From assembly GCA_007693845.1 (NCBI GenBank), contig RECV01000235.1, forward strand, positions 1-47,310: 47,310 nucleotides of DNA. Reading direction: 5' to 3'. The notes under the pieces are model-generated. The model ran no database searches, had not been told where the DNA came from, and saw nothing but the letters and a program-made list of their open reading frames with translations. Source of the stretch: Phycisphaerales bacterium (GTDB lineage Bacteria; Planctomycetota; Phycisphaerae; Phycisphaerales; SM1A02). The first letter of the stretch is position 1; every line of letters begins with the position of its first letter. Position numbers and translations under genes: made by a program. Below are positions 37,513-45,912 of this stretch, piece after piece.

Positions 37513-37549
37513 ACACCCAGACAGATCACCCTCACGGTCAGAATTCAGC

Positions 37550-38188
37550 ATGAAATCTTCACACCATCCATCCCACGCCAAGCACCGACGCGGCCTCTCG
37601 CTGCTCGAACTGATGCTGGCGATCACCATTACCGCTCTGGTCGGCGCGGCCATTGCCGGCATGCTCAACGCCGTCGCCGTCGGCGTAGACACGCGTCGTG
37701 ACAATCGCTCGATGATGGTGCGATCCAGTCTGGCGCAAGCGCGGCTGAACGCTTACATCGCTCCGGCCCGCTGCGTCCTGGATCAACGTGGTCCGCAGAT
37801 CGTGCTGTGGTTCAACGACCAGAAGAAGAGCGAAACGGTTCACGCATCGGAGATTCGCTGGCTGGAGTACGACCGGACTGAAGGCACGCTGTCGGTCTCG
37901 TATGTTTCATTCCCGGAGCATTGGTCACAACTCGAGGTGGACCAAGAGGATCGAGAGTTTCCTTCGGACTCGGACTGGGGCCGCATCAAGAACTCTTATG
38001 CCAGCCGAGGGCTTCTGAATGAACTGACGTTGGTGGACGGTCTCGACGATGTGACCGTCACTGCCGACGCGACCGATCCTTTTGAGATTCGGCTGCTGAC
38101 CTACCGCCTCTGGTTTGTTGCGGCACCGGAACCGTTCGAAACGCTGGCGTCAGGCGCGATCCGTCATCATCGCCTGCCGCAGTACTGA
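37550..38188 (+). CDS. Pilin-like protein (PilW/GspJ-type minor pseudopilin)
   Basis: The product has 212 residues. The leader KHRRG precedes LSLLELMLAITITALVGAAI, with Gly at -1 and Glu at +5 of the mature protein. The remainder is a beta-rich periplasmic domain with several charged loops (YVSFPEHWSQLEVDQEDREF). Length and position after a PilV-like gene fit the J-type pseudopilin slot. It begins 37 bases after the previous gene, so co-transcription is likely. The assignment to GspJ or PilW is by order and size only. Confidence 0.78.
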   Translation: MKSSHHPSHAKHRRGLSLLELMLAITITALVGAAIAGMLNAVAVGVDTRRDNRSMMVRSSLAQARLNAYIAPARCVLDQRGPQIVLWFNDQKKSETVHASEIRWLEYDRTEGTLSVSYVSFPEHWSQLEVDQEDREFPSDSDWGRIKNSYASRGLLNELTLVDGLDDVTVTADATDPFEIRLLTYRLWFVAAPEPFETLASGAIRHHRLPQY

Positions 38189-38206
38189 TCAACTGGGAGC
38201 ACGAAC

Positions 38207-39823
38207 ATGGAACATACGAAACGATTGACATTTGCAAACAGCCGGCCTTCACGGCGAGGCGTCTCCATGCTGCTGGTTCTGATCAGTCTGATGACCGCCA
38301 CCATTGTCACGGTGGCGTATCTGTCCAGCCGTGACAACTCGCCCCTGATCGGCGAGAACGTCACCGACACCGCCCAGGCTCGCTGGGCGGCGACGTCCGG
38401 TATTGAACTGGCGGTCGCCACGCTTCAGGCGGAAGGCACGTTCGACGCCATTCCCAGCGATGGCGTGATCCTGAGCAACTATGCCATCTCCGGCGCGACG
38501 CTGGATGTCGTGCTGACCGATCAGATCACCGGCGATCCGCCAACCGCTGAGTCGATCTACTTCATTCTGACCAGCACCGCTCGAGTCGGGTCCATCGAGC
38601 AGACGGCCCGCGGCGTCCTTGAAATCAAGCCGTCGGTAAATGACATCGTGACCGTCGATCTCTCTGACTTCGCGGTATTCACCGCGGATTCGTTTCAAAT
38701 GTCGGACGATGCAGTGATTGCGCGCTGGCCCGAATCGCCGATGAGCCAGCTCGGGCGAACGATTCACATGGGTACGCAGGCGACGAGTTCGAGTCGTGTG
38801 CAGTTGCAGCACCGTGCCGCTGCCCTTGACTCCCAACTGTGGCATCGCGAGAGCGCTTCCGGCGCACTGGTCAACAACTCAACGGACTACAACGTCCGCC
38901 GACGGAGCATGGAAGACACGATTCCGATGCCCCTTCCCCCGGATCCTGATGCAGAGCGGCCCAACGGTTCAATCAACCTTCCCATGACTGTCACGGGCAC
39001 GAGCAACCTCGACAGCTCTCAACGTTTCGGTTCAGTCCGCCTGCAGAACAGCACGAGTCGGTTGAACCTGCTCGGCGACATCACCATGACCGTGGACGGC
39101 TCATTGCGCATGAATGCCGGATCCGGGATCGAAGTTAACGGCAACTCCACGATGATCGTCTTCGGGGATGTCGATCTGCGAAGTAACTCATGGATTGAAC
39201 TTGCCCCCGACGCCTCTCTGACCATGTTCATCGGCGGCGACCTGGTCGCGAATGAGGCCTACATCGGCGATCAGAGAGCGGACAAATCGGTCCGAGACAC
39301 CACCGGCCATGCCCCCTGGTTCAATGCGCGCCGCATGGTCATCCTCACGATCGATCCCGAAGATGGAACCACGCGCGACTGGAGTCTCGATGGTGACTCC
39401 GTCATCAAGGGCAACATCTACGCACCAACGGCCACCCTTGCGGCCCGGAGCAATTCCACGATCTACGGACGTGTCGCAGCTCGGAGCGTTGGCCTCCGAG
39501 GGCACGCAGCAATCTTCTATGACCACGCCCTCGACACTCGGTACGGGTATACCGATCAAGGGTCACGGATTTACGACGAAGATGGTCGCATTCGATCAGA
39601 GATACGGAACCTGACCACGCTTTCAACTCAGGCGATCAGCGATCTGGCGGACTCTCTTGACCAATCCGTCTACTCCATCTTCTCTGGCCTGATCAATGGC
39701 TCGTCGATAACGACGACGACCTCCAGTACTTCTTCGTCTGAACCGACCCCGCGTCCGATTCCGGTCGACTTTGCCGTGATCGCCTATGGCTACGATGTGG
39801 ACACATGGGAAGCCGCGCCTTGA
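38207..39823 (+). CDS. PilX/GspK-like pilus assembly protein with beta-helix-like domain
   Basis: The product has 538 residues. The N-terminus SRRGVSMLLVLISLMTATIV resembles PilX and GspK signal helices, which often lack the +5 glutamate. A region near residues 40-190 (WAATSGIELAVATLQ) is like PilX. Then, from about 255 to 420, repeated short strands with N/D/G turns (LRMNAGSGIEVNGNSTMIVF, DLRSNSWIELAPDASLTMFI) look like a right-handed beta-helix. The C-terminus is Ser/Thr-rich. A GGGAG lies eight bases before the ATG. It sits third in the pilin cluster. The long helix-like domain is unusual for GspK and may form a tip or adhesive structure; this is inference. Confidence 0.7.
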   Translation: MEHTKRLTFANSRPSRRGVSMLLVLISLMTATIVTVAYLSSRDNSPLIGENVTDTAQARWAATSGIELAVATLQAEGTFDAIPSDGVILSNYAISGATLDVVLTDQITGDPPTAESIYFILTSTARVGSIEQTARGVLEIKPSVNDIVTVDLSDFAVFTADSFQMSDDAVIARWPESPMSQLGRTIHMGTQATSSSRVQLQHRAAALDSQLWHRESASGALVNNSTDYNVRRRSMEDTIPMPLPPDPDAERPNGSINLPMTVTGTSNLDSSQRFGSVRLQNSTSRLNLLGDITMTVDGSLRMNAGSGIEVNGNSTMIVFGDVDLRSNSWIELAPDASLTMFIGGDLVANEAYIGDQRADKSVRDTTGHAPWFNARRMVILTIDPEDGTTRDWSLDGDSVIKGNIYAPTATLAARSNSTIYGRVAARSVGLRGHAAIFYDHALDTRYGYTDQGSRIYDEDGRIRSEIRNLTTLSTQAISDLADSLDQSVYSIFSGLINGSSITTTTSSTSSSEPTPRPIPVDFAVIAYGYDVDTWEAAP

Positions 39824-40395
39824 TGCCACTTCATCGCAGACAATCTCCGTTTCGGCATTCTTGCGATCGACCTTTGCGACGCGGCTTCACGCTGCTCGAA
39901 ATGATGATGGTGGTTTCGATCATCGCCATGGTCGCGGTCATTGTGTTGCCGATGTTGACCAACAACACGCGTCTGCGACTCCAGGCGGCGGCCGCGATCG
40001 TCAGTTCGGATATTGAACTGGCGCAGGTGATGACGATGGCCCAGCCGGATGAACCGATCATCGTGCGTTTCGACAACGCCAATGCGCGCTACTGGTTGGC
40101 GCACCTGGATTCACCCGACACGCCGATCTCGCACCCGCAGACGGGAGAGCCGTATCTGGTGGAGTTCGGGACCGGCCGCGCCCGGACCGTCGGAAGCGTG
40201 ATTCTGAATGCGCGCCTCAGCTTGAGCGGGAACAATGATCTACGTTTCGCGCCGCACGGCGGACTGCACAACTTCAGCTTTACCCCGGCAATCAACATCG
40301 GCATCCCCCAGAGCGACCAGATCCATTGGATCCGAATCCGGATCGATACGAACACCGGTTCGATGTCGGAAGTCTTTACGTCGTCTCCGAGCTGA
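39823..40395 (+). CDS. Pilin-like protein (GspH/FimT-type)
   Basis: The product has 190 residues. A basic leader ends in RPLRRG before FTLLEMMMVVSIIAMVAVIV, with Gly at -1 and Glu at +5. The globular part has LRLQAAAAIVSSDIELAQVM and a beta-rich C-terminus, as in GspH/FimT. I start at the ATG at 39823, which overlaps the previous stop by one base (TGATG); an ATG at 39805 is the alternative. It is the last pilin-like gene and ends seven bases from the convergent sigma-54 regulator gene. Confidence 0.8.
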   Translation: MPLHRRQSPFRHSCDRPLRRGFTLLEMMMVVSIIAMVAVIVLPMLTNNTRLRLQAAAAIVSSDIELAQVMTMAQPDEPIIVRFDNANARYWLAHLDSPDTPISHPQTGEPYLVEFGTGRARTVGSVILNARLSLSGNNDLRFAPHGGLHNFSFTPAINIGIPQSDQIHWIRIRIDTNTGSMSEVFTSSPS

Positions 40396-40402
40396 GCTTC
40401 CG

Positions 40403-41803
40403 TCAGCGCAAACCGTACTCCTTGAGCTTCCGGTAAAGGGTGCGTTCGCCGATGCCGAGCAGATGCGCGGCCTGTTCGCGATTGCCGCCGGTCATGGCCA
40501 ACGTCTGCCGGATCGCTTCTTTTTCAAGTCGGTCCAGCCCGACGCCGGCGAGACCGCCCGCCAGACCGCCGGTCTCATCCCGGTCGCCGGCGCGAATCTC
40601 TTCGGGAATGTCGCGCAGTTCGATCGCCTCGCCGCTGGTCATCACGACGATTTTCTGAATCACATTCAGCAGTTCGCGCACATTGCCCGGCCATTCGTAG
40701 GCGACGAGGCGCATCATCGCCGGCTCGGTGATCTTCGGAATCGGTCGATCCATCTCCGTCGCGTACCGGCCGATAGCGTGGTTGACGAGCTTGGGAATGT
40801 CATCCCGCCGATCGCGCAGCGGCGGGATGTGAATCTCCGTTCCCTTGATACGGAAGTACAGATCTTCGCGGAACCGGCCGTCCTGGATGAACTGCTTCAG
40901 ATCGCGGTTGGTCGCGCTCACGAAGCGGACATCGGTCTTGCGCGGCTCGTTTGCACCGAGTCGTACGACCTCACCCGTTTCCAGCACGCGCAGCAGCTTC
41001 GCCTGCATGGTGATCGGCATGTCGCCGATTTCATCCAGAAAAAGCGTTCCGCCATCGGCGTACTCGAAGACACCCTCACGGTCCCGGTCAGCGCCGGTGT
41101 ACGCGCCGCGGACGTGGCCGAAGAGCTGGTCCTCGATCAGCGTCTCGCTCTGCCCCGCCGCATTGAACGTCACGTAGCGTTTCTTCGCTCGCTTGGAATG
41201 CTTGTGAATCGCGCTGGCGATGAGTTCCTTGCCCGTCCCGGACTCGCCGGTGATGAGCACCGGCATGGTGCTTGGCGCGACCTGCTTGATCGTGGCGATG
41301 ATCTGTCGGATGGCGGCCGATTCGCCGATGATGCCCTCGAAGCCGTAGGCCGACTCGACCTGCCCGCGCAGGGTCGTGTTCTGGTGGCGAAGCAGAACGG
41401 TTTCCGCCGCCCGGTTGACGAGGTTGCGGAAGACTTCCAGATCAAGCGGTTTCTCGATGAAGTCATACGCCCCGCCCTGCAGTGCCGCCTTGGCCGTCGG
41501 CACATCGCCGTGAGCGGTCACCATGATCGTCTCCGCATCCGGCTGATGCTCCTTGGCAAGTTCAAGCACCTCCAACCCGGCGGTGTCGTTCTCCATGACC
41601 AGATCGGTGACGATCACATCGAAGTTGCCGTGCAGAATCTCTTCGCGCGCTGCTTCCAGGCCGTTGACGATCGTGCAGACGTGGCCGGGTCTTCGCAGCG
41701 CCTCAGCCATGACATCTGCATGATCGGGTTCATCGTCGATCAGCAGCACCTGGGCGTGCAACTCGGTGGTCTCAGAAGCCATTCCGGTGGATGACGTACT
41801 CAT
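40403..41803 (-). CDS. Sigma-54-dependent response regulator, NtrC family
   Basis: The product has 466 residues in three domains. The receiver has the acceptor aspartate in VIVTDLVMEN at about 67 and the conserved lysine in FIEKPLD. The AAA+ domain has Walker A GESGTGKE (about 187-194), the sigma-54 contact loop GAYTGA (about 232-237, Tyr in place of the commoner Phe), Walker B TLFLDEIGDM, and the arginine finger FREDLYFR. The C-terminal Fis-type helix-turn-helix is REQAAHLLGIGERTLYRKL. No sensor kinase is adjacent. It lies convergent to the pilin genes, which recalls PilR, but this alone does not prove control of them. An alternative start lies at 41782. Confidence 0.93.
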   Translation of the reverse strand: MSTSSTGMASETTELHAQVLLIDDEPDHADVMAEALRRPGHVCTIVNGLEAAREEILHGNFDVIVTDLVMENDTAGLEVLELAKEHQPDAETIMVTAHGDVPTAKAALQGGAYDFIEKPLDLEVFRNLVNRAAETVLLRHQNTTLRGQVESAYGFEGIIGESAAIRQIIATIKQVAPSTMPVLITGESGTGKELIASAIHKHSKRAKKRYVTFNAAGQSETLIEDQLFGHVRGAYTGADRDREGVFEYADGGTLFLDEIGDMPITMQAKLLRVLETGEVVRLGANEPRKTDVRFVSATNRDLKQFIQDGRFREDLYFRIKGTEIHIPPLRDRRDDIPKLVNHAIGRYATEMDRPIPKITEPAMMRLVAYEWPGNVRELLNVIQKIVVMTSGEAIELRDIPEEIRAGDRDETGGLAGGLAGVGLDRLEKEAIRQTLAMTGGNREQAAHLLGIGERTLYRKLKEYGLR

Positions 41804-41825
41804 GGAGCGGTCATTGTACTGATTT

Positions 41826-41859
41826 CAAAAAAGGAAAAGCCCAGGCATGATGCCTGGGC
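41826..41859 (-). terminator. Intrinsic terminator of the cold-shock gene
   Basis: A perfect 9-base-pair stem (GCCCAGGCA / TGCCTGGGC, 41839-41859, loop of three bases) is followed on the minus strand by TTTTCCTTTTTT (41838 down to 41827). It lies 38 bases after the csp stop and separates it from the sigma-54 regulator. Confidence 0.88.
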
Positions 41860-41896
41860 GTTGGGTTCACATATCGACTGTCTGCGTGCGATTCGA

Positions 41897-42100
41897 TCAG
41901 ATGGGGCGAACGTTCGAGGCCTTCGGCCCCTTCGCTTCTTCCGCCAGATCGAATTCAACCCGCTGACCGGGGCTGAGCGACTTGAAGCCGTCCATCTGAA
42001 TGTCGCTGTGGTGGACGAAGACATCTTTGCCGCCATCTTCCGGCGTGATGAATCCAAATCCCTTTTCGTCCATAAACTTCGCTACTGTACCGGTGGCCAT
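41897..42100 (-). CDS. cspA: Cold-shock domain protein
   Basis: This 67-residue nucleic-acid chaperone is one cold-shock domain, a five-stranded OB barrel that binds single-stranded RNA or DNA. RNP1 KGFGFITP is at 13-20 and RNP2 VFVHHSDI at about 27-34. The end [20 protein letters not shown] is typical. A strong promoter sits about 100 bases upstream, leaving a leader of about 90 bases, as in regulated cspA genes. Whether it is cold-induced cannot be told from the sequence. Confidence 0.96.
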   Translation of the reverse strand: MATGTVAKFMDEKGFGFITPEDGGKDVFVHHSDIQMDGFKSLSPGQRVEFDLAEEAKGPKASNVRPI

Positions 42101-42199
42101 GGTGAGGCCCTTTCTTTTCGTCGAGCAAACCGATCTGGCCTAACGCAGCCGAACCGAGCAGAGGGGTGACGTGCCTACTCTGACTTGAAACCGAGTGGA

Positions 42200-42228
42200 A
42201 TTATAGTGCCACCGATCGAAAGGTACAA
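42200..42228 (-). promoter_or_regulatory. Promoter of the cold-shock gene
   Basis: On the minus strand TTGTAC (42228-42223) and a perfect TATAAT (42205-42200) are separated by 17 bases. This is the best sigma-70-type promoter seen in the window. A start near 42193 would give a 5' leader of about 93 bases before the csp ATG at 42100. Confidence 0.65.
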
Positions 42229-42578
42229 ATCGGATCACCGATCATTTTTCGGGGCACTGACCGGGGGTCGGTCGGTCGAAATCGATGCAATCAACGGCGA
42301 CATCCCGTTGAGCCGCGGGGGCAACGCCCCGCCTGGGGCGGCCAAAAATACCGGACATTGTGACTGCTCCGAGCAAGGGGCTTCCCCCCATGGTGAGGAC
42401 CCAAGAACGGCTCCACGAGACTCCTCACCAGCCGATGACATCCCCGGATTCACCTGCAATCGGGCCGGAATGCACCTCAGAACGATGGTCGTAAAGGGAC
42501 CACAGCCGCGCGCGGTCCCGTACACTACCGTGTGAAGACCGATTCTGGAGACTAACCAACCAGCACGGAAGGAGCCCG
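42229..42578. other. Non-coding region between divergent csp and cyclophilin genes
   Basis: Two GC-rich inverted repeats are present: GCGGGG / CCCCGC at 42315-42332 and GGGACC / GGTCCC at 42496-42519. Neither is followed by a T run on either strand. A weak TACACT at 42521-42526 could be a -10 for the cyclophilin gene. The plus-strand frame covering 42185-42535 is not protein-like. Confidence 0.45.
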
Positions 42579-43055
42579 ATGAGCAGCTACCCCCAGGCGA
42601 TCATTTCCACCAACCACGGCGACATCAAAGTCGAGCTCTGGAACGATGTGGCGCCGAACCACGTCAAGAACTTCCTCAAGCTCGGCCGGGAGGGCTTTTA
42701 CGACAATCTCAGCTTCCACCGCATCATTCCGAAGTTCGTCATTCAGGGTGGATGCCCCGAAGGCACCGGTACCGGCGGGCCGGGTTACACCCTCGATGCG
42801 GAGTTCAATGACCGCGAACACCATCCCGGCACCCTCTCCATGGCGCGTTCCGCCGATCCGAACTCTGCCGGCAGTCAGTTCTTCATCTGCCTGACCCGCG
42901 AGTACTGCCAGCATTTGGACGGCCAGTACACCGGCTTCGGCCAGGTCATCGAAGGCATGGAAATCGTCGAGAAACTCGGCGCTACGCAGACTGACGGGCA
43001 GGATCGACCGACCGAGCCCCTGGAGCTTCGCAGCGTCAAACCGCTCGATGACTAA
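42579..43055 (+). CDS. ppiB: Cyclophilin-type peptidyl-prolyl cis-trans isomerase
   Basis: This 158-residue enzyme speeds proline isomerisation during protein folding. Cyclophilin motifs are visible: NFLKLGREGFYDNLSFHRII, where FHR carries the catalytic arginine, then GTGTGGPGYTLDAEF, LSMARSADPNSAGSQFFICL, and HLDGQYTGFGQVIEG. There is no signal peptide, so it is probably cytoplasmic (PpiB type). GGAAGGAG lies seven bases before the ATG. Confidence 0.95.
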   Translation: MSSYPQAIISTNHGDIKVELWNDVAPNHVKNFLKLGREGFYDNLSFHRIIPKFVIQGGCPEGTGTGGPGYTLDAEFNDREHHPGTLSMARSADPNSAGSQFFICLTREYCQHLDGQYTGFGQVIEGMEIVEKLGATQTDGQDRPTEPLELRSVKPLDD

Positions 43056-43160
43056 TCGGACGGACCGGACCGACCTGGGCCGGGTTTCCGACTCGAGGCA
43101 TCGGCCGAATGGGAATAACGCCCGCCTTCCGGGGGTCTTGCTGGCACGGAGGACACCCGC

Positions 43161-44102
43161 ATGATGACCTTTCAGCTCGCATCCATGATCCTGAGTTCCG
43201 CCCTTTTGACCGGGTGGGGGTCGTCCTCGGCAGGACTGTCGGCTGACCGTGGGATCGATATTGCGGATGAATTGAACATGATCGTCCCGCCGGATTGCAG
43301 CGGCACCGTCGGGGGCATTCAGGATGCGCCCCAGATTGCCGCCGATTTAAAGCCGCAGGAGACGGACGCGGAGGCCGGCGATGAGCCGGAGAAGGCCGAC
43401 CCCGCTCACGAACTGCTTGATCGACTTGAAACGGCGGCGGCGGATCTGGAGTCGTTCACCGCGGAGATCATCTACGAAAACTGGGACGATCTGCTGGGTC
43501 GCCGCGAGATTCGCCAGGGAAAGATTATTTACCAGATAGATCCCGATACCGATGCCAAGAACTTCGCGATTCTCTTCGAGTCACTGACCGTGAACCAGCG
43601 GCGACAGACACGCCTCCGGCACTACGTCTTCCGTGATCGCTGGCTCGCGGAAATCGACCACGAAGCGAAGCAGTTCATCAAGCGCGAACTGGTGCCCCCG
43701 GGTCGGCAACTGGATCCACTCAAGCTCGGTGAAGGGCCGGTCCCGCTGCCGATCGGACAGCCGAAGGACGAAGTTCTCAAACGATTCAAGGCCACGCTGA
43801 TCGATCCGCCGGATGACGAGTTGGCCCTGCTGCGTGGTCTGGATGAAGTGGACGGCTTGCGTCTGATCCCCCGCGAAGGATCGCCCGAAGCGCGGGATTA
43901 CCAACGAATCGATCTGTACTACGACCGCGCCACCAGTCTGCCCGTCGGCATCAATGTGATCGAAGCGAACAGCAACCGCAAGACGGTGCGCCTGCGGAAC
44001 ATGCAGCGCAACCCGGAGTTGACGGATGAGCAGGTTGAGCAACTGAGCATCGACGAACCGGACCCGCGCGAATGGTCCATCGATATCCGTCCGCTGAATT
44101 GA
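43161..44102 (+). CDS. Exported LolA-like protein
   Basis: The product has 313 residues. A signal peptide (MMTFQLASMILSSALLTGWG) is followed by an acidic stretch to about residue 85. From there the sequence resembles the LolA/LolB-like half-barrel found in many planctomycete outer-membrane lipoprotein carrier proteins, for example LLDRLETAAADLESFTAEII and, further on, RRQTRLRHYVFRDRWLAEID and VRLRNMQRNPELTDEQVEQL. A role in moving lipids or lipoproteins is a family-level guess. GGAGGA lies about ten bases upstream of the ATG. It ends 24 bases from the convergent isomerase-like gene. Confidence 0.72.
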   Translation: MMTFQLASMILSSALLTGWGSSSAGLSADRGIDIADELNMIVPPDCSGTVGGIQDAPQIAADLKPQETDAEAGDEPEKADPAHELLDRLETAAADLESFTAEIIYENWDDLLGRREIRQGKIIYQIDPDTDAKNFAILFESLTVNQRRQTRLRHYVFRDRWLAEIDHEAKQFIKRELVPPGRQLDPLKLGEGPVPLPIGQPKDEVLKRFKATLIDPPDDELALLRGLDEVDGLRLIPREGSPEARDYQRIDLYYDRATSLPVGINVIEANSNRKTVRLRNMQRNPELTDEQVEQLSIDEPDPREWSIDIRPLN

Positions 44103-44126
44103 ACGCACTTCGAGGTTCGGCGAGGT

Positions 44127-44963
44127 TCAGTCGGATGACACTTCGCGAATCACTTTGATCGCCCGGGCGATGTCTTCGATGCGATGGTCGCCGGACTCGC
44201 GTTCGATGACCAGATCCACAGCGCGGCGCCAGCCGAGGACTTCCGTCATGAACGCTTTCCAGTCCACCGCGCCGTCGCCGACGGGCACTTCGGTCCCCCA
44301 CGCACCGGGCGCGGCGGGGGACGTGGCGTCCTTGATGTGAATCTGCCGCACGTTGATTGCCAGTCGCCTGAGCGCTTCGATCGGATCGCCCGTGCCGTAG
44401 AGAATCATGTTGGCCGGGTCAAAATTGACACCAACGTTCTGTCGATCGAGTTCATCAAGCACCGCGAGAAGCGTCGCGGCGGATTCCTGACCGGTTTCGA
44501 AGGCGATGTCGACGCTGCGCGTTGCGAAGTGATCGGCGATCTCGGCCAAGCGGCGGAGCATGACCAGCCGTTCCCCATCGCCGTTGGATTCGGGCAAAAA
44601 GCCGGCGTGGAAGGTGACCAGGTTGATGTCGTGTTCAGCCGCCTGCTCCGCGATCCGGGCAACATGCTCGCGATTGGCTTCCCAGGTGGCATCCGGCCGC
44701 ACGCCGCCGGTTCGGGCGATCGATTCCAGTGAGGTGTAGTCCTCCCCCGCCATGGCCATCATACCGCTGACGACTTCGATCCCCTGCTTCTCCAGAACAT
44801 CGAAAACGCCCGCCCACCGGTCCGGCTCGTGGATCAGGGGCGAGAGCGCGAGCTGAATCCGACGGCACTCCAGTTGGTCGAGCGATTCGAACAGATCGTC
44901 CGGTCCCTCCGGCTGGAGCGACCAGGAACAGACGGCCAATCGGGATTCCACGGTGGCGGACAT
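44127..44963 (-). CDS. Sugar phosphate isomerase/epimerase-like TIM barrel (AP endonuclease 2 family)
   Basis: The product has 278 residues and no signal peptide. The xylose-isomerase-like TIM barrel is recognised from VCSWSLQ at the start, LVTFHAGFLPE, the metal glutamate in IAFETGQES, NFDPANMILYG, RQIHIKDA, and the last metal glutamate in VIERESG. These supply the divalent-metal site typical of IolE, IolI and related isomerases. The ATG at 44963 is chosen over an in-frame TTG at 45068. The substrate is unknown; no inositol or sugar genes lie beside it. Confidence 0.85.
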   Translation of the reverse strand: MSATVESRLAVCSWSLQPEGPDDLFESLDQLECRRIQLALSPLIHEPDRWAGVFDVLEKQGIEVVSGMMAMAGEDYTSLESIARTGGVRPDATWEANREHVARIAEQAAEHDINLVTFHAGFLPESNGDGERLVMLRRLAEIADHFATRSVDIAFETGQESAATLLAVLDELDRQNVGVNFDPANMILYGTGDPIEALRRLAINVRQIHIKDATSPAAPGAWGTEVPVGDGAVDWKAFMTEVLGWRRAVDLVIERESGDHRIEDIARAIKVIREVSSD

Positions 44964-45162
44964 ATTCGAAATCTCGGTCGAAGTATCTTGTGAATCGAGA
45001 GTACGGGCCGGTTCAGCGATCGTTTGCTCGGGTTCCGATCGGAATCGCTCTCCGACGGTGGAATCCAATCCATGAGACGATTAGCATATGCTCTTCCGCA
45101 TTCGTTGTGTGGCCTGCCGGATCTTCCGGCCGAGGCCGCGTGAATGCGGGCTGCCCCAGGGA

Positions 45163-45798
45163 ATGACACCGGTGACGATGGCCAAAGCCGAATCGACGAT
45201 GAATCAACGTGATCGATCCCAACCGGATCGTCAGCCGCGCCGCACCCTCGGCCAGCGGATGGAAGCGTTCATCAGCCGGCTGAGCACCCGGAACAATTTC
45301 TGGCACAAGGTCTGCTCGCTCATCTGGCTGCCCTACGCCTTTCGCTCGGGCATCACGATGAAGCGGCTCGGTTCCACCACCTTCAGCGCGGTGCTGCCCT
45401 TCAAGCGGATCAACCGGAACTGGTACAACGCCATGGCGGGGGCGGCGCTGTTGGGCAACTCCGAAGTCGCCGCCGGCATGTATCTCTTCAGCGAGTGCGG
45501 CAGCGACTACATCGTCGTCTGCAAGGAAATGAATTACCGCTTCCTCCGGCCGTGCATGGGTCCGGCGGTGTACCACATCGTCAACGCTGACGATGTGCAG
45601 AAGAAGATCGCTGAAGGCGGCGAGTTCAACATTGATCTCGAACTTGAAATCCGGCAGCAGATGAAAAAGAAGGGCAAGGAACTCCGCGTCGGCCGGTGCA
45701 TGATCACCTTTCACTGCACGCCGAAGTCGCACATGCGCCAAAAGGCTGAACGTCGGCGGGGTCGCCAAAGGTCGCCCGAGTTGGTTGAGAAGTCCTGA
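45163..45798 (+). CDS. DUF4442 hotdog-fold protein (thioesterase-like)
   Basis: The product has 211 residues from the chosen ATG. The central part, from about residue 35, matches DUF4442, a hotdog fold related to PaaI-type acyl-CoA thioesterases: WLPYAFRSGITMKRLGSTTF, NWYNAMAGAALLGNSEVAAG and VVCKEMNYRFLRPC. The C-terminus is very basic. In-frame starts exist at 45088, 45163, 45178 and 45199; none has a strong ribosome site, so the N-terminus is uncertain. Activity as a thioesterase is possible but not shown; the usual catalytic acid is not obvious. Confidence 0.75.
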   Translation: MTPVTMAKAESTMNQRDRSQPDRQPRRTLGQRMEAFISRLSTRNNFWHKVCSLIWLPYAFRSGITMKRLGSTTFSAVLPFKRINRNWYNAMAGAALLGNSEVAAGMYLFSECGSDYIVVCKEMNYRFLRPCMGPAVYHIVNADDVQKKIAEGGEFNIDLELEIRQQMKKKGKELRVGRCMITFHCTPKSHMRQKAERRRGRQRSPELVEKS

Positions 45799-45912
45799 GA
45801 CACAAGCCGGACTCGGTCGCACGCCCGGCCTGCTGTACGTCGGTCAGGACCGCCGCGACTCTCGCGATATCGTGACTTTGCCGGTGCGCATCAGCTTGGT
45901 ACGCTTTGCGAC

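Noticed and set aside
42185-42535. 116-codon plus-strand open frame upstream of the cyclophilin gene
   Set aside because: It runs through the csp promoter and GC-rich inverted repeats, has no ribosome site, and its composition is not protein-like.
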